NCBI GenBank assembly: GCA_910586255.1
Contig: CAJUHR010000001.1
Span: forward strand, 1-64,000
From: an uncultured Lachnospiraceae bacterium
GTDB lineage: Bacteria > Bacillota > Clostridia > Lachnospirales > Lachnospiraceae
Direction of reading: 5' to 3'
Length of the DNA stretch: 64,000 bases
Of this stretch, positions 1 through 6,877 are shown one piece after another (positions within the stretch are counted from its first letter, which is position 1; each line of letters begins with the position of its first letter). The position numbers were made by a program, and so were the translations under genes. Under the pieces are notes generated by a model. The model did no database searches. It was given only the letters and a program-made list of their open reading frames with translations, and had not been told where the DNA came from.

Positions 1-41
1 GAATCTCGTGACTGGAGTTCAGACGTGTGCTCTTCCGATCT
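1..41. other. Illumina adapter contamination at contig end
   Basis: Bases 8-41 match the standard TruSeq read-2 / multiplexing adapter, ending in GCTCTTCCGATCT. Bases 1-7 (gaatctc) fit the tail of an i7 index; from memory they fit the reverse complement of TruSeq HT D704. This is library sequence, not biology. The GTG at 27 that seems to start the first reading frame, and the residues MLFRS it would encode, come from the adapter. Confidence 0.97.
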
Positions 42-818
42 GTCACGGTGGCTGCCTGCGTGCTGAGTGAATATATTTTTCAAAAGACCATGAAGCTGAC
101 GCTTACGGTTTCCGACTTAAGCGCGGTGGTGACAGGGATGATTTTGGCGCTGAATATGCCGGCCAATATTCCGCTGTGGATACCGGCTCTTGGCGGTGTT
201 TTTGCCATTATTGTGGTAAAGCAGCTTTACGGCGGTATCGGACAGAATTTTATGAACCCGGCCCTGGCGGGCCGCTGCTTTCTGCTGATTTCCTTTGCGG
301 GAAAAATGTCCAATTTTGCCATGGACGGATGGAGCGGCGCGACTCCTCTGGCCCAGTTAAAGGCAGGGGAGACGGTGGATGTGGCTGCCATGTTTATCGG
401 TAAGATTCCGGGAACTATCGGCGAGGTGTCTGTGATTGCCCTGCTGATCGGTGGGATCTATCTGGCAGTGAAGAAGGTCATCTCCCTGCGGATTCCGGTT
501 ACATATATTCTGACGGTGGCTGTGTTCGCCTTTATTTTCGGAAAACAGGATATGAACTATGTGCTGGCCCATATCTGCGGCGGCGGTCTGGTGTTCGGTG
601 CCTTCTTTATGGCAACCGACTATGTGACCAGCCCCATTACCCCCAAGGGACAGATCGTGTTCGGTATTCTTTTGGGTATTCTTACGGGGCTGTTCCGTAT
701 CTTCGGCGGCTCTGCAGAGGGAGTTTCCTATGCAATTATCATCAGCAACCTGCTGGTTCCGCTGATTGAAAGGTTTACCCTTCCCACAGCATTTGGAAAG
801 GAGGGAAAGAAATCATGA
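42..818 (+). CDS. rnfD: RnfD, Rnf complex membrane subunit (5' truncated)
   Basis: Membrane subunit of the Rnf complex, which couples electron flow from reduced ferredoxin to NAD with Na+ or H+ export. About 258 residues remain of a family usually over 300 long, so the N-terminus lies off the contig. Several hydrophobic helices are visible. The motif SGATPL, about 60 residues after the first preserved helix, is the covalent FMN attachment site (threonine phosphoester) of the RnfD/NqrB family. The stop overlaps the rnfG start (ATGA at 815-818), indicating translational coupling. Gene order D-G-E-A-B is the clostridial one; rnfC should lie just upstream. The true coding sequence begins after the adapter at 41. 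Confidence 0.95.
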   Translation, partial: VTVAACVLSEYIFQKTMKLTLTVSDLSAVVTGMILALNMPANIPLWIPALGGVFAIIVVKQLYGGIGQNFMNPALAGRCFLLISFAGKMSNFAMDGWSGATPLAQLKAGETVDVAAMFIGKIPGTIGEVSVIALLIGGIYLAVKKVISLRIPVTYILTVAVFAFIFGKQDMNYVLAHICGGGLVFGAFFMATDYVTSPITPKGQIVFGILLGILTGLFRIFGGSAEGVSYAIIISNLLVPLIERFTLPTAFGKEGKKS

Positions 819-1423
819 GTAAAGGCGGATTTATGAAGGACGCCCTGATTTTGTTTGCCATTACACTGGTGGCAGGCGCCTGTCTGGGCGGAGTATACGA
901 GGCCACAAAGGAGCCAATAGCGGCGGCTAACTTAGCGGCCAAGGAGGCTGCTTACCGGACGGTGCTGCCGGATGCATCCTCCTTTGAGTCGGACGATATG
1001 ACGGAGGTGATTGCTTCTGCCAACGGAGAGATCAGCGGTTTAGGCTATGGAAATGTGATGGTGGATGAGGCGGCCATTGCCTTAGACGGCTCCGGCACTC
1101 CCATGGGGTATGTGGTGACCACCACATCCAAGGACGGCTACGGCGGCGCCATTACTGTGTCTGTAGGTATAACGGCGGACGGCACAGTCAACGGGATTGC
1201 ATTTCTTACCCTTGCCGAGACAGCGGGTCTTGGCATGAACGCTGACACAGACTGGAAAAACCAGTATGCCGGCAAAAATGTGGACGCTTTTGCCGTCACT
1301 AAGAACGGCGCGGCGGCGGACAATGAGATCAATGCCATAAGCGGTGCAACGATCACCTCCAATGCGGTGACCGGTGCGGTAAACGCGGCAGTTTACTTCG
1401 CAAAGAACTGCCTGGCACAGTAG
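815..1423 (+). CDS. rnfG: RnfG, FMN-binding subunit of Rnf
   Basis: Peripheral flavin subunit (202 residues) anchored by one N-terminal helix (about residues 8-25) with the remainder outside the membrane. The FMN_bind signature SGATITS occurs at residues 176-182; the threonine of SGAT (T179) is expected to carry FMN covalently. It passes electrons between RnfC/B and RnfD in the ferredoxin:NAD chain. The ATG overlaps the rnfD stop by four bases, with a GGAGGGAAAG ribosome binding site inside rnfD. Length is normal and no defect is visible. Confidence 0.95.
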   Translation: MSKGGFMKDALILFAITLVAGACLGGVYEATKEPIAAANLAAKEAAYRTVLPDASSFESDDMTEVIASANGEISGLGYGNVMVDEAAIALDGSGTPMGYVVTTTSKDGYGGAITVSVGITADGTVNGIAFLTLAETAGLGMNADTDWKNQYAGKNVDAFAVTKNGAAADNEINAISGATITSNAVTGAVNAAVYFAKNCLAQ

Positions 1424-1436
1424 GAGGTGGGAAGTC

Positions 1437-2255
1437 ATGAATAAATGTATGGAACGTATTTATAATGGCATTATCAAGGAAAACCCGACCTTCGTGTTGA
1501 TGCTGGGTATGTGCCCCACCCTGGCGGTTACCACCACGGCCATCAACGGCGTGGGCATGGGACTGTCTACCACGGCAGTTTTAGTGTTTTCCAACCTGAT
1601 TATTTCCGCATTGCGGAAGATTATTCCTGACCGGGTGAGGATTCCGGCATATATCGTAATTGTGGCATCTTTGGTTACCATTGTGCAGCTGCTTTTGCAG
1701 GCCTTTGTGCCCAGCCTTTACAGTTCTCTGGGAATCTTTATCCCGCTGATCGTGGTGAACTGTATCATCCTTGGCCGCGCGGAGGCATATGCGGCAAAGA
1801 ATGGTCCCCTGGAGTCAGCCTTTGACGGAATCGGTATGGGCTTGGGATTTACCGTGGGTCTTACCTGCATTGCCATTGTCCGTGAAATTTTAGGCGCTGG
1901 CGCGGTGTTTGGCATGGCCTTTATTCCGGAGGATTTCAGGATCACCATTTTCGGTCTGGCTCCGGGCGCGTTCTTCGTTTTGGCCGGCCTGACCGCTTTG
2001 CAGAACAAGTTTAAGGCTCCGTCAGCCACCAACGGCTCTGTGCCTGGGTCGGCGCTGGCCTGCGGCGGCAACTGTGCAAGCTGCAGCGGCGCTGCCTGCA
2101 TGTCCAACCATGCTGCTTTGGAGGCGGTTCGGGAGAAGGCAGAGGCAGAGGCGGCAGCAGCTAAGAAGGCGGCGGCAGAAAAGGCAGCGGCAGCTAAGAA
2201 AGCAGCAGCAGAGAAGGCGGCCGGTCAGAATCCACAGGCAGCGGAGAAAGAATAA
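1437..2255 (+). CDS. rnfE: RnfE, Rnf membrane subunit with Cys-rich and Ala/Lys-rich tail
   Basis: Integral membrane subunit of the RnfA/RnfE/NqrD/NqrE family, with about six helices in the first 190 residues. SD AGGAGGTGGG lies a few bases upstream. The family is normally near 200 residues, but this protein has 272. The extra C-terminus holds four cysteines in C-x3-C-x2-C-x4-C spacing (CGGNCASCSGAAC), then an almost pure Ala/Lys/Glu helix built from repeats of AAAKKAAAEKA. The core is a confident RnfE. The role of the tail (metal or Fe-S site on a flexible arm, or a partner-binding helix) is unknown. Confidence 0.93.
   Translation: MNKCMERIYNGIIKENPTFVLMLGMCPTLAVTTTAINGVGMGLSTTAVLVFSNLIISALRKIIPDRVRIPAYIVIVASLVTIVQLLLQAFVPSLYSSLGIFIPLIVVNCIILGRAEAYAAKNGPLESAFDGIGMGLGFTVGLTCIAIVREILGAGAVFGMAFIPEDFRITIFGLAPGAFFVLAGLTALQNKFKAPSATNGSVPGSALACGGNCASCSGAACMSNHAALEAVREKAEAEAAAAKKAAAEKAAAAKKAAAEKAAGQNPQAAEKE
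2150..2222 (+). repeat. In-frame tandem repeat, about 33 bp unit, in the rnfE tail
   Basis: Just over two diverged copies of a unit of the form GCRGCRGCTAAGAARGC plus a GCAGAR-rich half encode the repeated peptide AAAKKAAAEKA. Differences are mostly at third codon positions, so the peptide has been kept while the DNA drifted. Confidence 0.75.
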
Positions 2256-2270
2256 GGAGGGCGCGGACAG

Positions 2271-2849
2271 ATGAAAGAATTAATTTTAGTAATTGTAGGC
2301 GCTGCCCTGGTAAACAATATTATCCTCAGTCAGTTCCAGGGCCTGTGCCCGTTTTTAGGCGTATCCAAGAAGGTGGACACCTCCCTTGGTATGGGCGGCG
2401 CGGTTATCTTTGTAATCGTGTTGGCGTCAATTGTGACAAACCTGATTTATACCTTTGTGCTGGTACCCTTTGATGTGACGTATTTACAGACCATTGCCTT
2501 TATTCTGGTGATCGCTGCTCTGGTGCAGTTTGTAGAGATGTTTTTAAAGAAGAACGTGCCGTCCCTGTATCAGGCCCTGGGCGTGTTTTTGCCTCTGATC
2601 ACCACAAACTGCGCGGTATTAGGCTCTGCCCTGACCAATGTACAGAAAGAATACAATTTTATTTTCAGTGTGGCTAACGGTTTTGGTACGGCAGTGGGAT
2701 TTACTGTAGCGATTGTGCTGCTGGCAAGCATCAGGGAAAGCATTGAAGACAACGATATTCCCTTCAATTTCCAGGGGTCACCGATTGTGCTGATCACCTC
2801 CGGTCTGATGGCAATCGCGTTCATGGGCTTTTCCGGCCTGATTAAATAG
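2271..2849 (+). CDS. rnfA: RnfA, Rnf membrane subunit
   Basis: A 192-residue polytopic membrane protein with about six helices, paralogous to RnfE and inverted in topology. In the complex the RnfA/E pair forms the membrane core, where a half-membrane [2Fe-2S] cluster is held by conserved cysteines. Matching cysteines are seen in GLCPFLG (residues 25-31) and TTNCAVLGSA. SD AAGGAGGGCG precedes the ATG. It is 15 bases after rnfE and 15 before rnfB, so clearly in the same operon. Confidence 0.95.
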   Translation: MKELILVIVGAALVNNIILSQFQGLCPFLGVSKKVDTSLGMGGAVIFVIVLASIVTNLIYTFVLVPFDVTYLQTIAFILVIAALVQFVEMFLKKNVPSLYQALGVFLPLITTNCAVLGSALTNVQKEYNFIFSVANGFGTAVGFTVAIVLLASIRESIEDNDIPFNFQGSPIVLITSGLMAIAFMGFSGLIK

Positions 2850-2864
2850 GAGGTGGCTTAAAAG

Positions 2865-3656
2865 ATGAATATGACAGGTTTGCTTTTGGCGGCAGTCATC
2901 ATCGGCGCCATCGGTATCGTCATCGGTGTGCTGCTGGGGATTGCCAGCGAACAGTTTAAGGTGGAAGTAGATGAGAGGGAGATCCTGGTCCGTGCCGAGC
3001 TGCCTGGCAACAACTGCGGCGGCTGCGGATTCCCGGGCTGTGACGGCCTTGCCGCTGCTATTGCCGCGGGAACGGCTGCGGTGGGTGCCTGTCCTGTGGG
3101 CGGGCCGGCTGTGGCAGACAAGATCGCTGCCATTATGGGAGTAGAAAGCGGCGGATCCGAGAAAAAGGTTGCCTTTGTTAAATGTAAAGGCACCTGTGAC
3201 AAGGCCCGGGTCCAGTACAATTATTTTGGAATCGATGACTGCTCCAAGGTAGCGGTGGTGCCGGGAGGAGGAGAGAAGGCCTGCGTCTACGGATGCATGG
3301 GCTACGGCTCCTGTGTGAAGGCTTGTGCCTTCGGCGCTATTCAGGTCGTGGACGGGGTGGCAGTGGTTGACAAGGAAAAGTGTGTGGCCTGTGGCAAGTG
3401 CGTAAGCACCTGCCCCAACCATCTGATTGAGCTGGTGCCTTATTCGGCCGAGCATCTGGTCCAGTGCTCCTCCCATGATAAGGGTAAGGATGTAAAGGCC
3501 AAATGTGACAATGGATGTATTGCCTGCACTCTTTGTACAAAGCAGTGCGAGTTTGATGCCATTCATATGGACAACAATGTGGCAGTAATTGACTACAGCA
3601 AATGTACCAACTGCGGCAAGTGTGCGGCCAAGTGTCCGGCAAAAGTGATTCTTTAG
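2865..3656 (+). CDS. rnfB: RnfB, polyferredoxin subunit of Rnf
   Basis: Electron-entry subunit that accepts electrons from ferredoxin. An N-terminal helix (about residues 3-26) anchors it. Next comes the RnfB-type cluster motif CGGCGFPGC (C51, C54, C59, with a fourth Cys near 76), then four ferredoxin-like cysteine groups: CVYGCMGYGSC, CVACGKCVSTCP, CIACTLCTKQC and CTNCGKCAAKCP. It is therefore a multi-cluster clostridial RnfB. It is the last gene of the operon and is followed by a stem-loop at 3681. SD AGGAGGTGG is present. Confidence 0.96.
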   Translation: MNMTGLLLAAVIIGAIGIVIGVLLGIASEQFKVEVDEREILVRAELPGNNCGGCGFPGCDGLAAAIAAGTAAVGACPVGGPAVADKIAAIMGVESGGSEKKVAFVKCKGTCDKARVQYNYFGIDDCSKVAVVPGGGEKACVYGCMGYGSCVKACAFGAIQVVDGVAVVDKEKCVACGKCVSTCPNHLIELVPYSAEHLVQCSSHDKGKDVKAKCDNGCIACTLCTKQCEFDAIHMDNNVAVIDYSKCTNCGKCAAKCPAKVIL

Positions 3657-3680
3657 AATCAGATGATGTGTTTTTGAGGA

Positions 3681-3718
3681 AAAGAGGGGACTTTGGAAAT
3701 ATCTGAAGTTCCCTCTTT
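3681..3718 (+). terminator. Probable terminator of the rnf operon
   Basis: AAAGAGGGGACTT (3681-3693) pairs with AAGTTCCCTCTTT (3706-3718) with one G-T wobble and a 12-nt loop. The T-run is short and lies within the descending arm, so efficiency is uncertain, but it sits 25 bases after the last rnf stop. Confidence 0.65.
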
Positions 3719-3946
3719 GATACAATTATAACAAAAATTTGAAAAAATATAGGGAAAATTAACGGAAATCAGAGAAAAAATACGATTTAATTCGCTTTAC
3801 TCCTGTGATTGCCTCTTTGAATTTTGTGAAAAAAGAAAAGTTTCAGCTAAAAAGACTTGAAATATTTGAAAAAAATTTAACAATCTAAAAAACAATAGGA
3901 ATAAGCCGAAAAGTAGTGAAAAAAATGAAAAAATTCATGAAAATAC
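3719..3946. other. AT-rich spacer without a recognised gene
   Basis: Strongly A-rich sequence between the rnf terminator and the next promoter, visibly unlike the GC-richer genes around it. No credible reading frame, tRNA or repeat was seen. It could act as an UP-element-like promoter upstream region. Confidence 0.5.
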
Positions 3947-3975
3947 TTGATTATTTGGTGGGAATGTGCTAATAT
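3947..3975 (+). promoter_or_regulatory. SigA-type promoter with extended -10
   Basis: TTGATT (3947-3952), 17-bp spacer, TAATAT (3970-3975) preceded by TGC. Transcription would start near 3982 and give a leader of about 200 nt before the phosphodiesterase gene. Confidence 0.8.
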
Positions 3976-4025
3976 AAGCACATAGTTAAATATCAGTTTT
4001 TGATGCAGAGAGAATAAGAGAGGCG

Positions 4026-4080
4026 TCAGACAGCAAAGCTACAGGGTGAAGGTGTGCTAAGGTCTGAGGTTTCTTTTTTT
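4026..4080 (+). promoter_or_regulatory. Structured leader with terminator-like hairpin
   Basis: TCAGACAGCA (4026-4035) pairs with TGCT (4055-4058), an AAG bulge, then GTCTGA (4062-4067). The stem is followed by a T-run at 4071-4080. This looks like an intrinsic terminator inside the 5' leader, hence a possible attenuator or riboswitch expression platform. The loop contains GCAAAGCTACAGGG, only loosely like part of a c-di-GMP-I aptamer. The ligand is unknown. Confidence 0.55.
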
Positions 4081-4118
4081 GCATTAAAGACAAAGTGTGA
4101 CAAGAGTAACCAGGAGTT

Positions 4119-4165
4119 GCGGCAGAAAGATTCTGCCGCGGGCAATAAGCTGTCAGCAAAGACAG
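4119..4165 (+). promoter_or_regulatory. Two consecutive hairpins before the phosphodiesterase start
   Basis: GCGGCAGAA / TTCTGCCGC (4119-4127, 4131-4139) is a perfect 9-bp stem with a 3-nt loop. CTGTC / GACAG (4150-4154, 4161-4165) follows and ends just before the ribosome binding site. There is no T-run, so RNA stability or translation control is more likely than termination. Confidence 0.5.
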
Positions 4166-4181
4166 AGGAATGGAGAGGATT

Positions 4182-4919
4182 ATGGTAAAAAATTTTGCTC
4201 ACAGAGGCTACAGCGGCAAATATCCAGAAAATACGTTGCTGGCCTTTCGCAAGGCAATGGAGACAGAGGGCTGTGACGGGATCGAGAATGATGTTCATCT
4301 GACAAAAGACGGCCAGGTGGTTATTATTCACGATGAGAGGATTGACCGTACCTGTGTGAATGGAAAAGGCTTTGTCAAGGATTATACCCTGGAAGAGCTG
4401 AGCAAATTTGATGTGTCATCTCAGTTTGCCGGGAAATGCGAGCCTCAGAGGATTCCGACTCTTCGGGAATATTTTGAGTTGGTGAAGGGTTCTTCCCTGA
4501 TTACAAATATTGAGCTAAAGACAGGAATCTTTGAGTATGAGGGGATTGAGAAAAAGGTGTGGGATCTGATTCAGGAGTTTGACTTAAAGGATCGTATCAT
4601 CATTTCTTCCTTTAATCATTTCAGTGTTTTGAGAATGAAGAAGCTTTGTCCGGATATAAAGTGCGGCTTGCTGACGGAGACCTGGCTTTACAATGCCGGC
4701 AAGTATACAAAGGAGACTGGTGCGGAGTGCCTTCATCCGGTGTATTTCAATATGACAGAAGACGTGGTGGCTGAGGTAAAGAGCCATGGGATTGAGATCA
4801 ATACCTGGACAGTCAACGAGGAAGAAGATATCCGCGCAATGATTCTTAGGGGCGTGGATTCTGTGATTGGTAATTTCCCGGAGCGGGTGACACGGATCCG
4901 GAGAGAGCTGCAGGGCTGA
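4182..4919 (+). CDS. Glycerophosphodiester phosphodiesterase
   Basis: Hydrolyses deacylated phospholipid head groups (glycerophosphodiesters) to sn-glycerol-3-phosphate and an alcohol. The GDPD signatures are present: HRG (residues 7-9) and PENT near the N-terminus, ENDVHLTKDGQVVIIHD with the metal-binding E/D pair and catalytic His, and ELK further on. There is no signal peptide, so it is a cytoplasmic UgpQ-like enzyme of 245 residues. ATG 4182 is chosen because GGAGAGG precedes it; the in-frame ATG at 4170 lacks useful spacing. The product would feed the glp genes found about 10 kb downstream. It has its own promoter and a structured leader. Confidence 0.88.
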   Translation: MVKNFAHRGYSGKYPENTLLAFRKAMETEGCDGIENDVHLTKDGQVVIIHDERIDRTCVNGKGFVKDYTLEELSKFDVSSQFAGKCEPQRIPTLREYFELVKGSSLITNIELKTGIFEYEGIEKKVWDLIQEFDLKDRIIISSFNHFSVLRMKKLCPDIKCGLLTETWLYNAGKYTKETGAECLHPVYFNMTEDVVAEVKSHGIEINTWTVNEEEDIRAMILRGVDSVIGNFPERVTRIRRELQG

Positions 4920-5046
4920 GAGCCTTTTGCGCGGGGATGCTGTCACAGAATGCAGAAAGCGCGGCGCTGTGAAAATCAGGACATACAAAACAGAAATTCC
5001 GGGAATACTTAAAGTGCAAACTGCAGAACCAATAAAAACAAGATAA

Positions 5047-5066
5047 CAAAGGGATTCAACCCTTTG
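5047..5066 (+). promoter_or_regulatory. Small perfect hairpin before dctP
   Basis: CAAAGGG (5047-5053) and CCCTTTG (5060-5066) form a perfect 7-bp inverted repeat with a 6-nt loop. It lies 8 bases before the AAGGAGG site of the TRAP binding-protein gene. It could be an operator or an mRNA-stabilising hairpin. Confidence 0.45.
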
Positions 5067-5086
5067 AAATAAAAGGAGGTTACAAC

Positions 5087-6166
5087 ATGAAAAGAGTATT
5101 AAGCGTAGTACTTGCGGCAGCAATGTGTCTGTCTCTGGCTGGCTGCGGAGGCGGAAACAAGAGTGAGGCTCCGGCAGCACCGGCAGGCGGAGAAAAGGCA
5201 GCAGATGCAGCGGGCTCCGGTGACGCGGCGGCTCCGGCGGATGATTATCATCTGGTTCTGAAGCTGAGCCATGTATTTGCTCCGGAGGAGCAGCTGACCA
5301 AGACCATGGACAGCATCTGCAATAACATTAAGGAGAGAACCAACGGCGCCATTGAGATTCAGCATTTCCCCCAGGGGCAGCTGGCTACCTACAAAGACGG
5401 CGTGGAACAGGTGGTTCGCGGCGCGGAATTTATCTCCGTGGAGGATCCCTCTTATCTGGGTGACTATGTTCCGGATTTCAACATCCTGGCAGGACCGATG
5501 CTGGTGAAGTCCTTTGAGGAATATGAGTATCTTCTGGAGAGCGATGAAGTGCAGGAGATGTTCAAGGCAGCGGAGGATAAGGGCATCAAGATCCTGAATA
5601 TGGATTTCATCTTCGGATTCCGGAGCATGATGACCAATAAGGTGATCAACACCCCGGAGGACATGAAGGGCCTTAAGATCCGTACCCCCGGAAGCCAGCT
5701 GTATGTGGATACCTTAAACCACATGGGCGCAACTGCCACACCTCTGGCCTTCTCCGAGACCATCTCTGCCGTACAGCAGGGCGTGGTGGACGGACTGGAA
5801 GGAACCATTGACGCTTATGCCACCAACGGAAGCGCGGAGGTTGCCAAGAACATGGCACTGACCAAGCATCTGCTGGGTGTTTGCGGCGCTTACATAAGCG
5901 TGGATGTATGGAACAAGATCCCGGCTGAGTACCAGGAGATCATCCAGGAGGAGTTCAACAATGGCGCGGCACAGATGGTGAAGAATATCTCTGAGGGCGA
6001 GGCTGCCACCAGGGAGAAGCTGGAAAAAGAGATGGGCATCACCTTCAATGAGGTGGACAGCGAGGCTTTTGCCAAGACTGTGGAGCCGATCTACGCCAAC
6101 ATGAAGAACGTGACACCGGGACGTTACGAGAGATTCAAAGAGATTATTGCGGAAATGCCGCAGTAA
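5087..6166 (+). CDS. TRAP transporter substrate-binding lipoprotein (DctP family)
   Basis: Extracytoplasmic solute-binding protein of a tripartite ATP-independent periplasmic transporter. The N-terminus is a lipoprotein signal with lipobox LAGC (Cys20), followed by an Ala/Gly-rich linker to about residue 50. The DctP fold follows, with typical segments such as the ligand-arginine region (KIRTPGSQLYVDTLNHMGA) and TPLAFSETISAVQQGVVDG. Length 359 is normal. It is followed by the two membrane subunits in order P-Q-M. The substrate cannot be told from sequence; organic acids (C4-dicarboxylates, sialic acid, keto acids) are typical. SD AAGGAGG is strong. Confidence 0.93.
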   Translation: MKRVLSVVLAAAMCLSLAGCGGGNKSEAPAAPAGGEKAADAAGSGDAAAPADDYHLVLKLSHVFAPEEQLTKTMDSICNNIKERTNGAIEIQHFPQGQLATYKDGVEQVVRGAEFISVEDPSYLGDYVPDFNILAGPMLVKSFEEYEYLLESDEVQEMFKAAEDKGIKILNMDFIFGFRSMMTNKVINTPEDMKGLKIRTPGSQLYVDTLNHMGATATPLAFSETISAVQQGVVDGLEGTIDAYATNGSAEVAKNMALTKHLLGVCGAYISVDVWNKIPAEYQEIIQEEFNNGAAQMVKNISEGEAATREKLEKEMGITFNEVDSEAFAKTVEPIYANMKNVTPGRYERFKEIIAEMPQ

Positions 6167-6247
6167 CAGGCGGGCAGATCTGACTGAATGGGAACCGTGG
6201 CGGCTGCCAAAGGGTAACATGGCAGCTGCTTAAAGGGTTTACAGCAA

Positions 6248-6280
6248 GAGAGGGGGAGGAGACGGCTCCTCCCCTCCTCT
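6248..6280 (+). promoter_or_regulatory. Strong GC hairpin between dctP and dctQ
   Basis: GAGGGGGAGGAG and CTCCTCCCCTC pair around a 4-nt loop with a single bulged G; no T-run follows. Such hairpins after a binding-protein gene often protect the upstream mRNA and give the binding protein higher expression than the membrane subunits. Confidence 0.55.
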
Positions 6281-6376
6281 GTCCGGGGTGCGAGAGAGCC
6301 AGTGATGCTGCTGGCCGGATGAGAACCGATCAAGATTAAGCGGCGTGTACTTCTTGATGAAGAGAGGGATGTGGAT

Positions 6377-6877
6377 ATGAACAAAACGGTTAAATTTATC
6401 TGGGATCATTTTGAGGAGGTGCTGGCAGGTGCATTTATCGTGGTCACCACAGTGCTGGTTCTCGTGAATGTATTCCTTCGTTATTTTATGAACACAGGGC
6501 TTTACTGGAGCGAGGAGGTTGTTACCAGCTGCTTTGTGTGGAGTGTGTTTTTGGGGGCGGCCTCCGCTTATAAAAGAGGAACCCACTTAGGGGTGGATAT
6601 CCTGGTGGAGAAGCTTCCGGCAGGGGCCCGGAATGTGGTGCGGCTGTTGGTTCAGCTGGTGCTTTTGTTTACCAATGCTTACCTGCTTTATCTGAGCATC
6701 GTTTTTGTAGGTCTGTCTTACATCAAGCCAACCGCGGTGCTGGGAGTCTCTTCGGCCTGGGTAAGTTCCTCGCTGATTGTGGGCTTTGGGCTGATGACGC
6801 TTTATTCTGTGATGCATTTGATTACCTGCATCCGGGGGATGGCAGGAAAAACAGAGGAAGGAAAGGGGGAAGCATAG
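6377..6877 (+). CDS. TRAP transporter small permease (DctQ family)
   Basis: Small four-helix membrane subunit of the TRAP transporter (166 residues from ATG 6377). Helices lie near residues 15-35, 50-68, 88-110 and 128-150. The family landmark YWSEEVV after helix 1 is present. ATG 6377 (MNKTVKF) has AGAGAGGG about 8 bases upstream and is preferred to the GTG at 6371, which is too close to that site. It abuts dctM directly. Confidence 0.9.
   Translation: MNKTVKFIWDHFEEVLAGAFIVVTTVLVLVNVFLRYFMNTGLYWSEEVVTSCFVWSVFLGAASAYKRGTHLGVDILVEKLPAGARNVVRLLVQLVLLFTNAYLLYLSIVFVGLSYIKPTAVLGVSSAWVSSSLIVGFGLMTLYSVMHLITCIRGMAGKTEEGKGEA

Noticed and set aside
27..41. GTG start giving RnfD an N-terminus MLFRS
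   Set aside because: These bases belong to the sequencing adapter, so the start is artificial.
2074..2274. Arg/Gln-rich reading frame overlapping rnfE
   Set aside because: It is the alternate frame of the Ala/Lys repeat tail; the composition is a by-product of GCR/AAG codons.
4032..4046. Possible c-di-GMP-I riboswitch (GCAAAGCTACAGGG)
   Set aside because: Only one consensus-like segment is present; the GNRA-type tetraloop stem and the second conserved strand are absent. Kept only as an unassigned structured leader.
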